Positions 15,294 through 26,864 are shown, counted from the stretch's first letter. The stretch: DNA of 64,000 bases from Herminiimonas arsenitoxidans (GCF_900130075.1 NZ_LT671418.1:1488001-1552000); one strand, 5' to 3'. Notes: generated from the sequence alone by a model not told the origin. Translations and numbers: made by a program.

Positions 15294-16865
15294 ATGCCTT
15301 CATATCTGCCGTTCACCGTAAAAACACTCACCGCTGCACAACGTGCGCGTATCGTGCGACGTCGAGAACATCAGAGCAGCACCATGAGCAACGCACAACT
15401 GGATGAGCGCCTCCTTGGTGATCTACAGCGCGCAGTCAATACACAAATGAATGGCATCGTCGGTGCGCTGGAAATGATTCGGCAAAACGATTTAGCACCC
15501 GATCAGCGGGAAATGATCCATCTGGCGCAAAGCAGCGCAGACAGCCTTTTGATGAATATCGAGCAGTTGCTGGAATCCAACAGTGATCTAGGTATCGGCG
15601 AGGGGTTCAACAGCACACATCATGCGCTGACCGATATACGCATGTTGTTTATCAATACCAATCCTGAGACACGTGCTCACGTTGAAAGAGAACTGAAACA
15701 ACGCGGCGCGCGTATAGACTGCTTCGACATACCCAAAACTGCCTTAGCCGCATTAGAGAACGCAGCAATCGCCGGCGACCCATATCGTATTGCGCTACTC
15801 GACCAAAAAATTCCCGGCATGGATGGCGAAACGCTGGGCACTGCCATCGGCAACTCCCCTTTGTATCGCGATACGCTGGTTGTGCTTATCAGTAGCGAGC
15901 ACAGCAGAGACGATGCTGATCGTCTGGCGCAAGCAGGATTTTCCGCATGGTTACCCAAACCACTACAACAAACAATGCTGCTCAATACGCTATCGATGTT
16001 GTGCAGTTGTATCGCCAAGAAAGATGCGCCCCGCTTTGTCTGCGCAGGCGTGCGTGTGAACGCAGAACATATCATCTCGGATAGCTCCCATGCCTTTGCG
16101 CATTGCCGTGTTCTGGCGGTGGACGATAATCCAGTCAATCTGCAAATCGCGGAACACATGCTGGCGCGCTTCGGTTGCCAGGTCGATACGGCATCCGATG
16201 GACAACAGGCTTTACGCCTGGTCAATGAACAACATTACGATCTGATTCTGATGGATTGTCAGATGCCACAAATGGATGGTTACCACACCACTGCCTTGCT
16301 ACGCGCAGCAGAAACTGACGGGTCGCACATGCCCATCATCGGCTGGTCATCCGGCATTAATCGCAGTGAACGGGACACTTGCCTTGCTATCGGCATGGAT
16401 GATTTCATTTTCAAGCCTATACGCATGCGACCATTAAATGACATGCTGACGCGCTGGCTGAAGCCAGTCGCCAACGACAAGGTACTTATGCCACAAGATG
16501 ATGAACTGGATGCCACCCAAGAAATGTTTGGCGACGATTTTGCCGAGTTGGTCGATCTTTTCCTGACTGATAGCCCGAAACGTTTTGTACTGTTGCATGA
16601 GGCTATCCTGGCAAAAGATGCGCTGACCGTTGCGAAATTTGCACACGTCTTATGCGGCAGCACGGCATCGATAGGCGCCACCACTCTGGCCTCTTTATGC
16701 CGGGAACTGGAAATTCGCGCAAAGAACAATATGCTGGACGATGCACCATCGCGTCTGACTGCGATAGAACTTGAGTACGTGAGAATAGACAACAAATTGC
16801 GCAGCATGTTGTCACACACAACACCGGACATTGAATCGCCACCTGATTTGCACGATAAGCATTGA
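15294..16865 (+). CDS. Kinase-less phosphorelay protein: pseudo-HisKA - REC - REC - HPt
   Basis: The preferred start is the ATG at 15294 (AGGGAA five bases upstream), giving 523 residues; the frame is open back to 15192. Near residues 40-95 lies a HisKA-like helix pair in which SHEIRTPMNG has become QRAVNTQMNG, so the phosphoacceptor His is Arg46. No HATPase follows. Receiver 1 keeps D169 (LLDQKIPGMDG) and its Lys (LPKP) but has lost the N-terminal acidic pair. Receiver 2 is intact (VDDN, D320 in LMDCQMPQMDG, FKP). A C-terminal HPt domain carries His450 (AHVLCGS). The protein looks like a BarA-type hybrid kinase that lost its catalytic core and now relays phosphate from another kinase. The kinases in the first 10 kb are possible partners; this is inference. 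Confidence 0.85.
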   Translation: MPSYLPFTVKTLTAAQRARIVRRREHQSSTMSNAQLDERLLGDLQRAVNTQMNGIVGALEMIRQNDLAPDQREMIHLAQSSADSLLMNIEQLLESNSDLGIGEGFNSTHHALTDIRMLFINTNPETRAHVERELKQRGARIDCFDIPKTALAALENAAIAGDPYRIALLDQKIPGMDGETLGTAIGNSPLYRDTLVVLISSEHSRDDADRLAQAGFSAWLPKPLQQTMLLNTLSMLCSCIAKKDAPRFVCAGVRVNAEHIISDSSHAFAHCRVLAVDDNPVNLQIAEHMLARFGCQVDTASDGQQALRLVNEQHYDLILMDCQMPQMDGYHTTALLRAAETDGSHMPIIGWSSGINRSERDTCLAIGMDDFIFKPIRMRPLNDMLTRWLKPVANDKVLMPQDDELDATQEMFGDDFAELVDLFLTDSPKRFVLLHEAILAKDALTVAKFAHVLCGSTASIGATTLASLCRELEIRAKNNMLDDAPSRLTAIELEYVRIDNKLRSMLSHTTPDIESPPDLHDKH

Positions 16866-16970
16866 TGTAAAAATATGAGAAATACGGCGACAATAGCGAT
16901 TACAGCAACGCGTCATTTCTTGTGACTTGGCGCAAATCATCCTTACCCAACAATACGTCTACCACCCACC

Positions 16971-17336
16971 ATGAACCAAGCTGAAAAGTATCAGGACACG
17001 AATCAAATTCCCGAATCGAAAAAGAATCATCTATGGCGCAAAACCATTTGGTACACAGACCCGGAAGAATTTCCGCTCGGCCCGCATCATTCAGTGGAAG
17101 TGTATTGCTGTGAAGAGTCGAACGGCTACGCCGTCTGGTATGCGCGTCGCCTGGCTAAAGATGATCCTCGCAATACGCCGCACAGTGAGAACGGTGATTA
17201 CCTACTGGCTTATTTTGCCCGGACCAAACGCGATGATGCAATTGAACACGCAGTGCTCATTGCCAATAGCGATGCATCGGTCGATAAGGTAATTGTTGCG
17301 CTGGATGGTTTGGCGCAGAGTGCGCAAAAGGTATGA
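16971..17336 (+). CDS. Hypothetical protein
   Basis: 121 residues with ATG start; no clear ribosome site. Soluble and mixed charge, with Trp/Tyr-rich segments (LWRKTIWYTDPEE, YAVWYARRL) and the phrase GDYLLAYFART. No motif, signal peptide or membrane segment was recognised. It follows the phosphorelay gene after 105 bp and converges on the diguanylate cyclase gene. Codon composition looks native, so it is probably a real gene, but no function can be proposed. Confidence 0.6.
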   Translation: MNQAEKYQDTNQIPESKKNHLWRKTIWYTDPEEFPLGPHHSVEVYCCEESNGYAVWYARRLAKDDPRNTPHSENGDYLLAYFARTKRDDAIEHAVLIANSDASVDKVIVALDGLAQSAQKV

Positions 17337-17434
17337 TTTTTCAGTGAGAACTAATAAATCTCGGAGCTGATCCGAGGATTGATCAGTCGGACCCTCGCTT
17401 GTTTCAAGCAAGAAATCGTTGATTGAATCGAAGG

Positions 17435-18508
17435 CTAAGCTGCAAGACTCCGGAACTGGTGTTTTCCAGCAGCCTTCGCTTCGTACATCAAGCGATCAGC
17501 AGCTTTTAATACATCATCATAAGTGTGCAAATCAGGATCTGGCAGCACACAGATGCCGATGCTGGCACCAAGTCGCAAATCATGGCGAGGCACGGCGATC
17601 TCTCTCATCGCATTCAATATTTTTTCTGCGACCAATTCGACATTTTTCTCATTGGTAACGTGTCGCAGCAATATGCCAAACTCGTCTCCACCCAAGCGCG
17701 CCACTTTGTCCGATATACGTACACAAGCAGATAAGGACATCGCAACTGCCTTTAATATCTCGTCACCCGCAGCATGTCCACAACCGTCGTTAATCGCCTT
17801 GAAACCATCCAGATCGAGTAGTAATACAGCGCTCATTTCGCGCTGTTCGGCACCCGACTTGAATAACTCATCAAACACATCGGCAAACCCTGCCCGGTTC
17901 AACAAACCAGTCAGATGATCATGTTTGGTTGCTTCTTCAAAATGTGCCGCACGCTGTTCGAAAGCCTGCTTATCCTGTTCCATCCGTTTGACCAGCACGA
18001 CCACATACAGCGGCACCAGTACATTGATCAGTACGATGCCCGTCGCTACTCCCGGTATGGTTTGCCAATCAGGAGAAAAATAGAACGCCGCGCCCATCAA
18101 GGGGCCGCACACTGCTGATGACAACCAGGTATAACGCGTGCCGAAGCGCAGACCATTGCCGATCGCTCCCAAGGTCGGCACCCATGCCACCAAGCCCGCC
18201 AGAAATCCTGCCAGATACATGCCCAAGGCTGGTAAAGCCTGATCCAGTATGGTGGCCAAGGTGCGGCGCAAGGTGGTATTCAAAATGGAAAAACGAACGA
18301 CAGCAACCCAGATCACCGCATAGGCGATATATCCCACGGCACCGATAACGACGCTGACAGGAACTGCTTGCCATTTGAAATACCAGGCCAGAACAAGGTA
18401 CAAGCAAAAAGGAGTGACGTTAATGACGCGAAACTTGGCCTGACCAAGTTCGGTACCGATCGCGGATGCCTGGGGTGAGAGACTGGATAACCAACTAAAG
18501 CTACGCAT
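17435..18508 (-). CDS. Membrane-anchored diguanylate cyclase (GGDEF)
   Basis: 357 residues. The N-terminal about 170 residues contain roughly five hydrophobic segments and match no named sensor domain. A short linker helix follows, then a GGDEF domain starting at HDHLTGLLNR. The active-site motif LGGDEF is intact, so synthesis of cyclic di-GMP from two GTP is expected. An inhibitory I-site RxxD (RISD) lies exactly five residues before GGDEF, so product feedback inhibition is likely. There is no EAL domain. Together with the YajQ-type protein at 32 kb it points to c-di-GMP signalling. Confidence 0.93.
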   Translation of the reverse strand: MRSFSWLSSLSPQASAIGTELGQAKFRVINVTPFCLYLVLAWYFKWQAVPVSVVIGAVGYIAYAVIWVAVVRFSILNTTLRRTLATILDQALPALGMYLAGFLAGLVAWVPTLGAIGNGLRFGTRYTWLSSAVCGPLMGAAFYFSPDWQTIPGVATGIVLINVLVPLYVVVLVKRMEQDKQAFEQRAAHFEEATKHDHLTGLLNRAGFADVFDELFKSGAEQREMSAVLLLDLDGFKAINDGCGHAAGDEILKAVAMSLSACVRISDKVARLGGDEFGILLRHVTNEKNVELVAEKILNAMREIAVPRHDLRLGASIGICVLPDPDLHTYDDVLKAADRLMYEAKAAGKHQFRSLAA

Positions 18509-18524
18509 AGATCAAACAGTCTTT

Positions 18525-19271
18525 TTACAATAGTTTTGGGAGAGAGGAACTCAATAGTGCAATGCCAGAGAGTGTGAGCAAGCTCAACACCAGCCGCCGG
18601 AAAGCCACATCGGAGATGCGATGATACAGCCTAGTTCCCAAGATGGTAGGTATTAACATCGCCGGAACAAGCACGCCAAAATAAGGAAGCATAGAGACCG
18701 TGATGATGCCTTTGTACAGATAAGCAAGCATCGTGAATATCAAGGCACCTAAATTAAAGTTTTGAATGATGACGCGCTGCTTGTCTTTAGCCATGCCCTG
18801 CAACGTGCACCATAAAGTCGGAACGATCCCGGCAAACCCGCCAAAGCCGCTCATCACGCCACCGATTAAACCAATAGCACCATCTGCGACTCGTCCCTTC
18901 GATGTGATCTTGGGAAAACGGGAAACGAACAGCATGCTTGGGCACCAGATGATCAGTATCGCCCCCAACAAGGCCTTGAACATGTCCATATTCAAAAGCG
19001 GTAACAGCATAACGCCGATCGGGATACCAACCATGCCACCGACAAAGAATGGCAGTAATAAGCGCCAATCGAATCCGCGCTTTACAGTAAATGCCGCAAT
19101 GATTTGTCCCGTCAGCGCACCAAATACCGCCAACGACGCAGCAATAACAGGATCCATGCCCCACGCCCAAAATGACATGGCCGTCATGCCAAATGCGAAG
19201 CCTGAGAGACCTTGAACGAAGCCGGCAGCAGCGCCACCCATAATGATCAAAATGTAGATTGATTCCATCAT
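18525..19271 (-). CDS. TSUP (TauE/SafE/DUF81) family membrane permease
   Basis: 248 residues with about eight hydrophobic segments in two halves, each opening with a Gly-rich helix (GGAAAGFVQGLSGFAFG; GLIGGVMSGFGGFAG), as in TSUP transporters. The family moves sulfite, sulfoacetate, sulfolactate or similar anions, usually by proton coupling, in the inner membrane. Start is ATG at 19271 or the adjacent ATG at 19268. It is upstream of the diguanylate cyclase gene with a 16 bp gap, so the two are probably co-transcribed. Substrate not determinable. Confidence 0.85.
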   Translation of the reverse strand: MMESIYILIIMGGAAAGFVQGLSGFAFGMTAMSFWAWGMDPVIAASLAVFGALTGQIIAAFTVKRGFDWRLLLPFFVGGMVGIPIGVMLLPLLNMDMFKALLGAILIIWCPSMLFVSRFPKITSKGRVADGAIGLIGGVMSGFGGFAGIVPTLWCTLQGMAKDKQRVIIQNFNLGALIFTMLAYLYKGIITVSMLPYFGVLVPAMLIPTILGTRLYHRISDVAFRRLVLSLLTLSGIALLSSSLPKLL

Positions 19272-19347
19272 GCAGTCATGTTTTCACTATTCCGTAGGGA
19301 AAAATTCTCATGCAATGCGAACTGATGTTCTGCACCAAGCTGTCACA

Positions 19348-20340
19348 TCAAGTCGTCCACAACGGCGCTTCATCCATCAGCGCCACTTGTTCACGTAATT
19401 CCAGAATCCTGTCTTGCCAGTAACGCTGCGTGTTAAACCACGGGAAGGCAACCGGAAACGCAGGATCATCCCAACGGCGCGCCAACCACGCTGCGTAATG
19501 AATCAAGCGCAAGGTGCGCAAGGCTTCAATCAAATGCAATTCACGCGGATCGAATTCGGCGAAGTCTTCATAACCAGCCAGCAAGTCAGACAATTGCCGC
19601 ACCATATCGCGCCGCTCGCCCGACAACAACATCCACAAATCCTGAATCGCCGGTCCGCTACGACTATCGTCAAAGTCGACAAAGTGCGGGCCCGCATCTG
19701 TCCACAACACATTGCCGCAATGACAGTCGCCATGTAGCCGCAAGGTAGGAACATCGCCAGCCCTATCAAAGCAGCGTCGCACGCCATCCAAGGCTTGCGT
19801 CACTACGCTGCGATACGCTTCCAGCAAATCAGGCGGGATGAAATTATTCGCCAACAAATAGTCGCGTGGCTCTTCGCCAAAGGTCACAATATTTAATGCA
19901 GGTCTATGCTCAAACGTTTTCAGCGCGCCTACTGCATGTATGCGCCCGATGAAACGCCCCATCCACTCCAGCGTTGCAGGATCATCCAATTCCGGCGCAC
20001 GGCCACCATGTCGCGCAAAGACTGCGAAACGGAAACCGGCAAAATCATGCAAGGTTTTCCCATTTGCCAAAGTCATCGCAGGCACGACCGGGATTTCTCG
20101 CTCGACCAATTCCGCGACGAAGGCATGCTCTTCCAGAATCGCCGCATCGCTCCAGCGCGCAGGGCGATAAAACTTTGCCACCAACGGCGGACCATCTTCG
20201 ATGCCAATTTGATAAACGCGGTTTTCGTAGCTGTTCAAGGCCAGCAAGCGGCCATCGCTATACAAGCCAACGCTTTCCAGCGCATCGAGCACGCAATCAG
20301 GCGTGAGTGTAGAAAAAGACAATACAGTGGAATCATTCAT
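19348..20340 (-). CDS. srkA: Stress response kinase A (SrkA/YihE-type Ser/Thr kinase)
   Basis: An aminoglycoside-phosphotransferase-fold kinase of about 330 residues from the ATG at 20340 (MNDSTVLSF); the frame continues to 20391 but the extension lacks family similarity. Key features are [11 protein letters not shown] and LVAKFYRP (N-lobe, ATP Lys), the Brenner catalytic motif [14 protein letters not shown] with catalytic Asp, and the metal-binding [12 protein letters not shown]. In E. coli SrkA counters envelope-stress and toxin-induced death. It is divergent from the UPF0149/SEC-C gene and stands alone on its strand. Confidence 0.88.
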   Translation of the reverse strand: MNDSTVLSFSTLTPDCVLDALESVGLYSDGRLLALNSYENRVYQIGIEDGPPLVAKFYRPARWSDAAILEEHAFVAELVEREIPVVPAMTLANGKTLHDFAGFRFAVFARHGGRAPELDDPATLEWMGRFIGRIHAVGALKTFEHRPALNIVTFGEEPRDYLLANNFIPPDLLEAYRSVVTQALDGVRRCFDRAGDVPTLRLHGDCHCGNVLWTDAGPHFVDFDDSRSGPAIQDLWMLLSGERRDMVRQLSDLLAGYEDFAEFDPRELHLIEALRTLRLIHYAAWLARRWDDPAFPVAFPWFNTQRYWQDRILELREQVALMDEAPLWTT

Positions 20341-20471
20341 CTCTGCATTGTACGGTGCCAGCACTGTTTCCCGGGTGCATGATGCCCACATTTCAACATG
20401 GCAAATGCATCGCTTCTGTAAAGTCGTACTGGTACACTGTCGCCCTAATCACCATTGAAGAAAATTCCACC

Positions 20472-21170
20472 ATGCATCTCGACCAGCCTCTCTCCGACAA
20501 GGAATTCGACGAACTCGACAAATTCCTGCTTTCCGACCGCACTGCAGACGACTGCATGGCGATGGATTCGCTGCACGGTTATCTGACAGCACTGGTCGTC
20601 GGCCCGGAAGAAGTGCCGCTGGCCGAATGGTTGCCACACGTCTGGGGCGAAGATGCAGAAGCGATCCCGAAGTTCAAGAACGATAAAGAATACGAACGCA
20701 TCGTCGCCCTGATTGCGCGCTTCATGAATGAAATCGCCATCACGCTGGAAGTCGCGCCAAAAGAATACGAACCGCTGTTCTGTGAGCACGAATGGGAAGG
20801 CAAGCCGGTACTGGATGGCGAAGCCTGGGCCTGGGGTTTCAATTTAGGAATGAGCTTGCGCGCCGAAGCGTGGGAGCCTATCCATACTTCCAACATCGCA
20901 CCACTGATGCGCCCTATCTATCTGTTAGGTGCGGAAGAAATCGAAGAAGAAGAAATGGTGCTGGTCGACAATCCAGTCAAATGCCACAAACTGACTATCG
21001 AAATCGAATCCGCAATTCCAGAAATCCACAAGTTCTGGTTGCCGCATCGCAAATCTGCAGTGAAAACCGTACAGCGCGAAACACCAAAAGTCGGCCGCAA
21101 TGACGACTGCTCATGCGGCAGCGGCAAGAAGTACAAGAAATGCTGCGGTGCTGAACCTGCTGCAGAATAA
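20472..21170 (+). CDS. UPF0149 (YecA-type) protein with C-terminal SEC-C zinc motif
   Basis: 232 residues from the ATG at 20472. Residues 1-190 form the helical UPF0149/YgfB-like domain ([23 protein letters not shown]). The last 25 residues are a SEC-C motif ([19 protein letters not shown]), the Zn-binding tail also found in SecA. YecA-type proteins have been linked to ribosome or nascent-chain binding, so an accessory role near translation or secretion is possible. It is followed directly by a strong terminator, so it is monocistronic. Confidence 0.88.
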   Translation: MHLDQPLSDKEFDELDKFLLSDRTADDCMAMDSLHGYLTALVVGPEEVPLAEWLPHVWGEDAEAIPKFKNDKEYERIVALIARFMNEIAITLEVAPKEYEPLFCEHEWEGKPVLDGEAWAWGFNLGMSLRAEAWEPIHTSNIAPLMRPIYLLGAEEIEEEEMVLVDNPVKCHKLTIEIESAIPEIHKFWLPHRKSAVKTVQRETPKVGRNDDCSCGSGKKYKKCCGAEPAAE

Positions 21171-21172
21171 AT

Positions 21173-21198
21173 AAAAGCCGGCATAAGCCGGCTTTTTT
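21173..21198. terminator. Rho-independent terminator
   Basis: Stem AAAAGCCGGC / GCCGGCTTTT with a short ATAA loop and six T's, 3 bp after the SEC-C gene. The convergent orn gene ends at 21238, and the A-rich left arm lets it work in both directions. Confidence 0.9.
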
Positions 21199-21237
21199 AC
21201 ATCTGACGTAACCGGCATTCCACCGGTTTGCGCACTT

Positions 21238-21825
21238 TTACTCTTTGATGAAATGCTCGCGGTAATAACGCAGCTCTTCAATCGACTCCAGAATATCAGC
21301 CAGGGCTGTGTGCTTCTGGTGCTTCTTGAAGCCATTCACCAGCTCAGGTTTCCAGCGACGGCACAGTTCTTTCAGTGTGGACACGTCCAGGTTGCGGTAG
21401 TGGAAAAAGTTTTCCAGCTTAGGCATGCCGCGCGCCATAAAACGACGATCCTGGCAAATGGTGTTGCCGCACATAGGCGATTTGCCGTTAGGCACGTATT
21501 TTTTCAAGAATTCGATCAATTCCGCTTCGGCTTGCGCCTCGGTCACAGTTGATGCCTTGATACGGTCAATCAGGCCAGAGCGGCCATGCGTACCCTTGTT
21601 CCATGCGTCCATGCCGTCCAGAATTTCATCTGGTTGATGAATTGCAAACACCGGACCTTCGCCCAGTATGTTCAAATTGGAATCGGTGACGACAACAGCT
21701 ACTTCGATAATGCGATCATTGTCTGGATCGAGTCCGGTCATTTCCATATCTACCCAGATGAGATTGAACTCATTCGGGCGCAATGGGGTGGCGGATGACG
21801 ACTCTAATTCAGTAGCTTGTGACAT
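21238..21825 (-). CDS. orn: Oligoribonuclease (3'-5' exoribonuclease, DEDDh)
   Basis: 195 residues, usual length. Degrades 2-5 nt RNA oligomers and the linear pGpG left by c-di-GMP breakdown. All DEDDh residues are visible: D26 and E28 in [10 protein letters not shown]126 in CQDRRF, H172 in [11 protein letters not shown] and D177. Start ATG at 21825. It is divergent from the M48 protease gene, whose start is about 50 bp away. Confidence 0.97.
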   Translation of the reverse strand: MSQATELESSSATPLRPNEFNLIWVDMEMTGLDPDNDRIIEVAVVVTDSNLNILGEGPVFAIHQPDEILDGMDAWNKGTHGRSGLIDRIKASTVTEAQAEAELIEFLKKYVPNGKSPMCGNTICQDRRFMARGMPKLENFFHYRNLDVSTLKELCRRWKPELVNGFKKHQKHTALADILESIEELRYYREHFIKE

Positions 21826-21875
21826 AATTGTTTTCCTTTAGCCTGCTCAATCCGCCATTTTCTCACAGGAAAAGA

Positions 21876-23135
21876 ATGTCATCCCTCGTGTTTACTGTTT
21901 TGTTTGTCACTTTTCTGCTTATCAGCCTAGTAGTTCGCTTCTGGCTGGCGTCACGTCATATTCGGCATATCCTCGCCAATCGTGCTGCCGTGCCTGCGCA
22001 ATTCGTCGGCAAGATACCGCTGGAAGCACATCAAAAAGCGGCGGATTACTCGATCGCTAAAACAAAATTCGCATTGTTCATCGTCATCTTGAATGCCGCT
22101 ACCTTGATCGGCTTTACGCTGATGGGCGGTTTGCAATGGCTGGCGGAAGGCTCGCTGTTTGTCTTCGGTCCCGGCTATCGCTATCAATTGGCACTGGTAC
22201 TGACTTTTGCGTTGATCTCCGGCTTGATTGAATTGCCGTTTGATTACTTCCGTCAATTCGTACTGGAAGCGCGCTTCGGCTTTAACCGCATGTCGCCACG
22301 CCTGTTCTTCACCGATTTGTTCAAAAGCACGATCATTTCGCTCGCGCTCGGCCTCGGTTTGGTCTGGATCACCATCATCCTGATGGAAAAATCCGGCGAC
22401 TTGTGGTGGTTGTACGCATGGATAGTCTGGTGCTCTTTCCAGTTGTTGATGCTGGTATTGGTGCCGCTCTTCATCGCACCTATGTTCAATAAATTCAAAC
22501 CGCTGGAAGACGAAAACCTGCGTACCCGCATAGAAAACCTGATGCAACGCATAGGCTTTAAAGCCAGTGGCCTGTTCGTAATGGATGGCTCCAAGCGCAG
22601 CGCGCATGGCAATGCTTACTTCTCCGGATTCGGCGCTGCCAAACGCATCGTGTTCTTCGACACCTTGCTCGAACGCCTGGCACCGAATGAAATTGAAGCC
22701 GTGCTGGCGCATGAACTGGGTCACTTCAAACTCAAGCACATCGTCAAACGCATCGTGATGATGTTTGCCGCTTCGCTCGCCTTCCTGGCGCTGCTCGGCT
22801 ATCTGAAAAACCAAACATGGTTCTATACCGGTTTGGGTGTGGAACCTATGATGGGTGCCAGCAACGATGCAATGGCCTTGATTCTGTTTGCACTGGTCTT
22901 GCCGGTCTTCTCCTTCCTGTTCTCGCCACTGACTTCGCTCAGTTCACGCAAACATGAATTTGAAGCTGACGCCTTTGCTGCGCAACATACCAATTCGCAA
23001 GATCTGGTATCCGCACTGGTGAAGCTGTATGAAGACAATGCATCGACACTCACGCCAGATCCATTGCATTCCGCCTTCTATGATTCGCATCCGCCAGCAA
23101 CCGTGCGTATCAACAAACTTCTGGCCGCCAGTTGA
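21876..23135 (+). CDS. M48 family membrane zinc metalloprotease (Ste24-like)
   Basis: 419 residues from the ATG at 21876, chosen for AGGA seven bases upstream; the frame is open from 21828. About five or six membrane segments surround the zinc site. The HExxH motif is in VLAHELGHFKLKH and the third ligand Glu in SRKHEFEADAFAA, as in CAAX-protease/Ste24 members. Inner membrane, cytoplasmic-face proteolysis of membrane or misfolded proteins is expected from the family. The downstream phhB and rsgA genes follow with little space, a run common in betaproteobacteria. Confidence 0.93.
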   Translation: MSSLVFTVLFVTFLLISLVVRFWLASRHIRHILANRAAVPAQFVGKIPLEAHQKAADYSIAKTKFALFIVILNAATLIGFTLMGGLQWLAEGSLFVFGPGYRYQLALVLTFALISGLIELPFDYFRQFVLEARFGFNRMSPRLFFTDLFKSTIISLALGLGLVWITIILMEKSGDLWWLYAWIVWCSFQLLMLVLVPLFIAPMFNKFKPLEDENLRTRIENLMQRIGFKASGLFVMDGSKRSAHGNAYFSGFGAAKRIVFFDTLLERLAPNEIEAVLAHELGHFKLKHIVKRIVMMFAASLAFLALLGYLKNQTWFYTGLGVEPMMGASNDAMALILFALVLPVFSFLFSPLTSLSSRKHEFEADAFAAQHTNSQDLVSALVKLYEDNASTLTPDPLHSAFYDSHPPATVRINKLLAAS

Positions 23136-23146
23136 ACAAGGACATC

Positions 23147-23497
23147 ATGAGCAACGCTGCCGATTTGCGCGCACAAAAATGCCAGCACCAAGTGACTGCG
23201 CTGAGCGCGGATGAGGTTAGCGAACGCCTGCAAGCAATCAACAACTGGAGCCTGCAGGATGGCAAAATTGTTCGTAAATTCTCGTTCAAGAATTATTACG
23301 ACACCCTCGCCTTCGTCAACGCGATCGCCTATGTCATCCATGCCGAAGATCATCACCCTGAGTTGGTCGTCACCTACAATCAATGCGTGGTCAAGTTCGA
23401 CACGCATTCAGTCAATGGCGGCAAAGGTGGCTTGTCGCAAAACGATTTCATCTGCGCTGCCAAGCTGGATGCGATTTTTGATCAGTCTTTCGTCTAA
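23147..23497 (+). CDS. phhB: Pterin-4a-carbinolamine dehydratase
   Basis: 116 residues from the ATG at 23147 (AAGGA before it). Regenerates tetrahydrobiopterin-type cofactor after phenylalanine hydroxylase by dehydrating 4a-hydroxy-pterin. The active-site signature AEDHHPELVVTYN with its His pair and the later KFDTHSVNGG are visible. It sits 11 bp after the M48 protease gene and 3 bp before rsgA. No phenylalanine hydroxylase is in the window. Confidence 0.93.
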   Translation: MSNAADLRAQKCQHQVTALSADEVSERLQAINNWSLQDGKIVRKFSFKNYYDTLAFVNAIAYVIHAEDHHPELVVTYNQCVVKFDTHSVNGGKGGLSQNDFICAAKLDAIFDQSFV

Positions 23498-23500
23498 TTG

Positions 23501-24391
23501 ATGGCAACTATTACAGGCACCGTCATTGCCGCACATGGCCGTCATTATCTGGTTCAGACCGATGCCGCAAAATTGCAATGTGTCACACGCGGCAAAAAGA
23601 GCGACGTCGCAGTGGGCGACATCGTCAATCTGCAACTGACTTCCGCCAACCAGGGTGTGATCGAGTCGATCACCGAACGCAAAACCCTGCTGTATCGCTC
23701 CGACCAATACAAATCCAAACTGCTGGCAGCCAATGTCACGCAGCTTTTCATCGTGGTCGCCACCGAACCTGGCTTCTCCGACGATCTGGTCTCGCGTTCA
23801 CTGGTCGCAGCGGAAGCGGCGGGCGTTGCCGTTCATATCATCTTGAACAAGATCGACGTCGTCGCATCGCTGGAAAAAACCCGCAAGCGCGTGGCCTTCT
23901 ACGCCGGACTCGGTTATCCGGTACATGAAGTGTCCGCAACCACACAGCCGGAAGCAACCTGCGCTGCCTTGATGCCGATATTGGAAGGCCAATCAACAAT
24001 ATTGATCGGCCAATCAGGGATGGGTAAATCATCGATCATCAATTTGATCGTGCCAGATGCAGACATCGCGGTGCGCGAAATTTCCGCTGCGCTCGATACC
24101 GGCAAGCACACGACGACCTTCACACGGCTGTATACGATCGACGATCAAACCATGATTATCGATTCACCCGGCTTTCAGGAATTCGGCCTCTATCATTTGA
24201 CTGAAGGCATGCTGGAGCGCGCTTTCCCTGAGTTCGAGCCGTATCTGGGCAAGTGCAAGTTTTATAATTGTCATCATTCCAATGAGCCTGAATGTGCAAT
24301 CCGTACTGCGATTGCCGCCGATGCTATTTCACCCATGCGGCATGCGCTCTACCTGCAGTTATTGCATGAATCATCACAAAAGCTGTACTAA
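23501..24391 (+). CDS. rsgA: Ribosome small subunit-dependent GTPase A
   Basis: 296 residues. A circularly permuted GTPase of 30S maturation. An N-terminal OB domain is followed by G4 (LNKIDV), then G1 (GQSGMGKSS) and G3 (DSPGFQEFG). The C-terminal zinc knuckle is [14 protein letters not shown]. Start ATG at 23501, 3 bp after the phhB stop; a TTG directly before it is less likely. Confidence 0.96.
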   Translation: MATITGTVIAAHGRHYLVQTDAAKLQCVTRGKKSDVAVGDIVNLQLTSANQGVIESITERKTLLYRSDQYKSKLLAANVTQLFIVVATEPGFSDDLVSRSLVAAEAAGVAVHIILNKIDVVASLEKTRKRVAFYAGLGYPVHEVSATTQPEATCAALMPILEGQSTILIGQSGMGKSSIINLIVPDADIAVREISAALDTGKHTTTFTRLYTIDDQTMIIDSPGFQEFGLYHLTEGMLERAFPEFEPYLGKCKFYNCHHSNEPECAIRTAIAADAISPMRHALYLQLLHESSQKLY

Positions 24392-24440
24392 AGAAGGGGC
24401 CGGCTCAGGCCTTAACGCTGGCTTTTAGATGGAAATCCCT

Positions 24441-24446
24441 TATAAT
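24441..24446 (+). promoter_or_regulatory. Candidate -10 box upstream of argF
   Basis: A perfect TATAAT 55 nt before the argF start, within the only non-coding stretch after rsgA. No good -35 is present at 16-18 nt. An ARG-box-like operator was not recognised. Confidence 0.35.
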
Positions 24447-24500
24447 TGAAGCAGTTACAACAATCGGCGGCAGGCGCCAACCTAGCCGCCGTTTTCAATT

Positions 24501-25415
24501 ATGGCAATCAAACACTTTCTGCAGTTTTCCGATTTAACGCTGGATGAATTCGAGCACGTGATCGAACGCACCCGTGTCATCAAGCGCAAATTCAAGAACT
24601 ACGAGCCCTACCATCCACTGGCTGACCGCACGCTGGTGATGGTGTTCGAAAAGAATTCCACCCGTACCCGCCTGTCCTTTGAAGCCGGCATGCACCAGCT
24701 CGGCGGCGCAGCGATTTATCTGAACACGCGCGACAGCCAGCTTGGTCGTGGCGAGCCGGTAGAAGATGCGGCGCAAGTGATGTCCCGTATGTGCGACGTC
24801 ATCATGATCCGTACCTTCGGCCAAGACATCATTGAGCGTTTCGCCGCCAATTCGCGCGTACCAGTGATCAATGGTCTGACCAATGAACACCATCCTTGCC
24901 AGGTTCTAGCCGACGTATTTACCTTCATTGAGCATCGCGGTTCGATCAAAGGCAAAACCGTGGCCTGGATAGGCGATGCCAACAACATGCTGTACTCGTG
25001 GTTACAGGCAGCACAGGTATTCGATTTCCATGTCAATGTTTCCACCCCCAAGGGTTACGAAATCGATCCGACCTTGATCGCTGCCGACAATACGCATTAC
25101 ACGCTGTTTGCAGCACCATCCGATGCATGTGTAGACGCGCATCTGGTCACGACCGATGTCTGGACCAGCATGGGCTTCGAAGAAGAAAACGCAGCACGCC
25201 TGAAAGCCTTCGATGGCTGGATCGTCGATGCAGCCAAAATGAAACGTGCACAGCCTGATGCCTTGTTCATGCACTGCCTGCCAGCGCATCGCGGTGAAGA
25301 AGTTGCCGCCGAAGTCATCGATGGACCGCAATCTGTCGTCTGGGATGAAGCAGAAAATCGCCTGCATGCACAGAAAGCACTGCTCGAATATCTCGTCCTG
25401 GGCAAACTCAATTAA
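24501..25415 (+). CDS. argF: Ornithine carbamoyltransferase
   Basis: 304 residues, cytoplasmic trimer. Joins carbamoyl phosphate and ornithine to citrulline in arginine synthesis. The carbamoyl-phosphate motif is in EKNSTRTRLSF and the ornithine-site motif is FMHCLPAHRGEE. It is followed after 85 bp by argG, so the last two steps before argininosuccinate are adjacent. Confidence 0.97.
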   Translation: MAIKHFLQFSDLTLDEFEHVIERTRVIKRKFKNYEPYHPLADRTLVMVFEKNSTRTRLSFEAGMHQLGGAAIYLNTRDSQLGRGEPVEDAAQVMSRMCDVIMIRTFGQDIIERFAANSRVPVINGLTNEHHPCQVLADVFTFIEHRGSIKGKTVAWIGDANNMLYSWLQAAQVFDFHVNVSTPKGYEIDPTLIAADNTHYTLFAAPSDACVDAHLVTTDVWTSMGFEEENAARLKAFDGWIVDAAKMKRAQPDALFMHCLPAHRGEEVAAEVIDGPQSVVWDEAENRLHAQKALLEYLVLGKLN

Positions 25416-25464
25416 TTAAAGACTCAGTTAGTTCAGCTAATTCATCAGCTCAAGTTCCAACTGA

Positions 25465-26838
<1,374 letters not shown>

Positions 26839-26864
26839 TTCCTTCAACATTAAACATACAGATC

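Noticed and set aside
21951..22814. 287-codon minus-strand open frame opposite the M48 protease
   Set aside because: The plus frame carries HELGH and membrane segments; the minus frame is charged shadow sequence.
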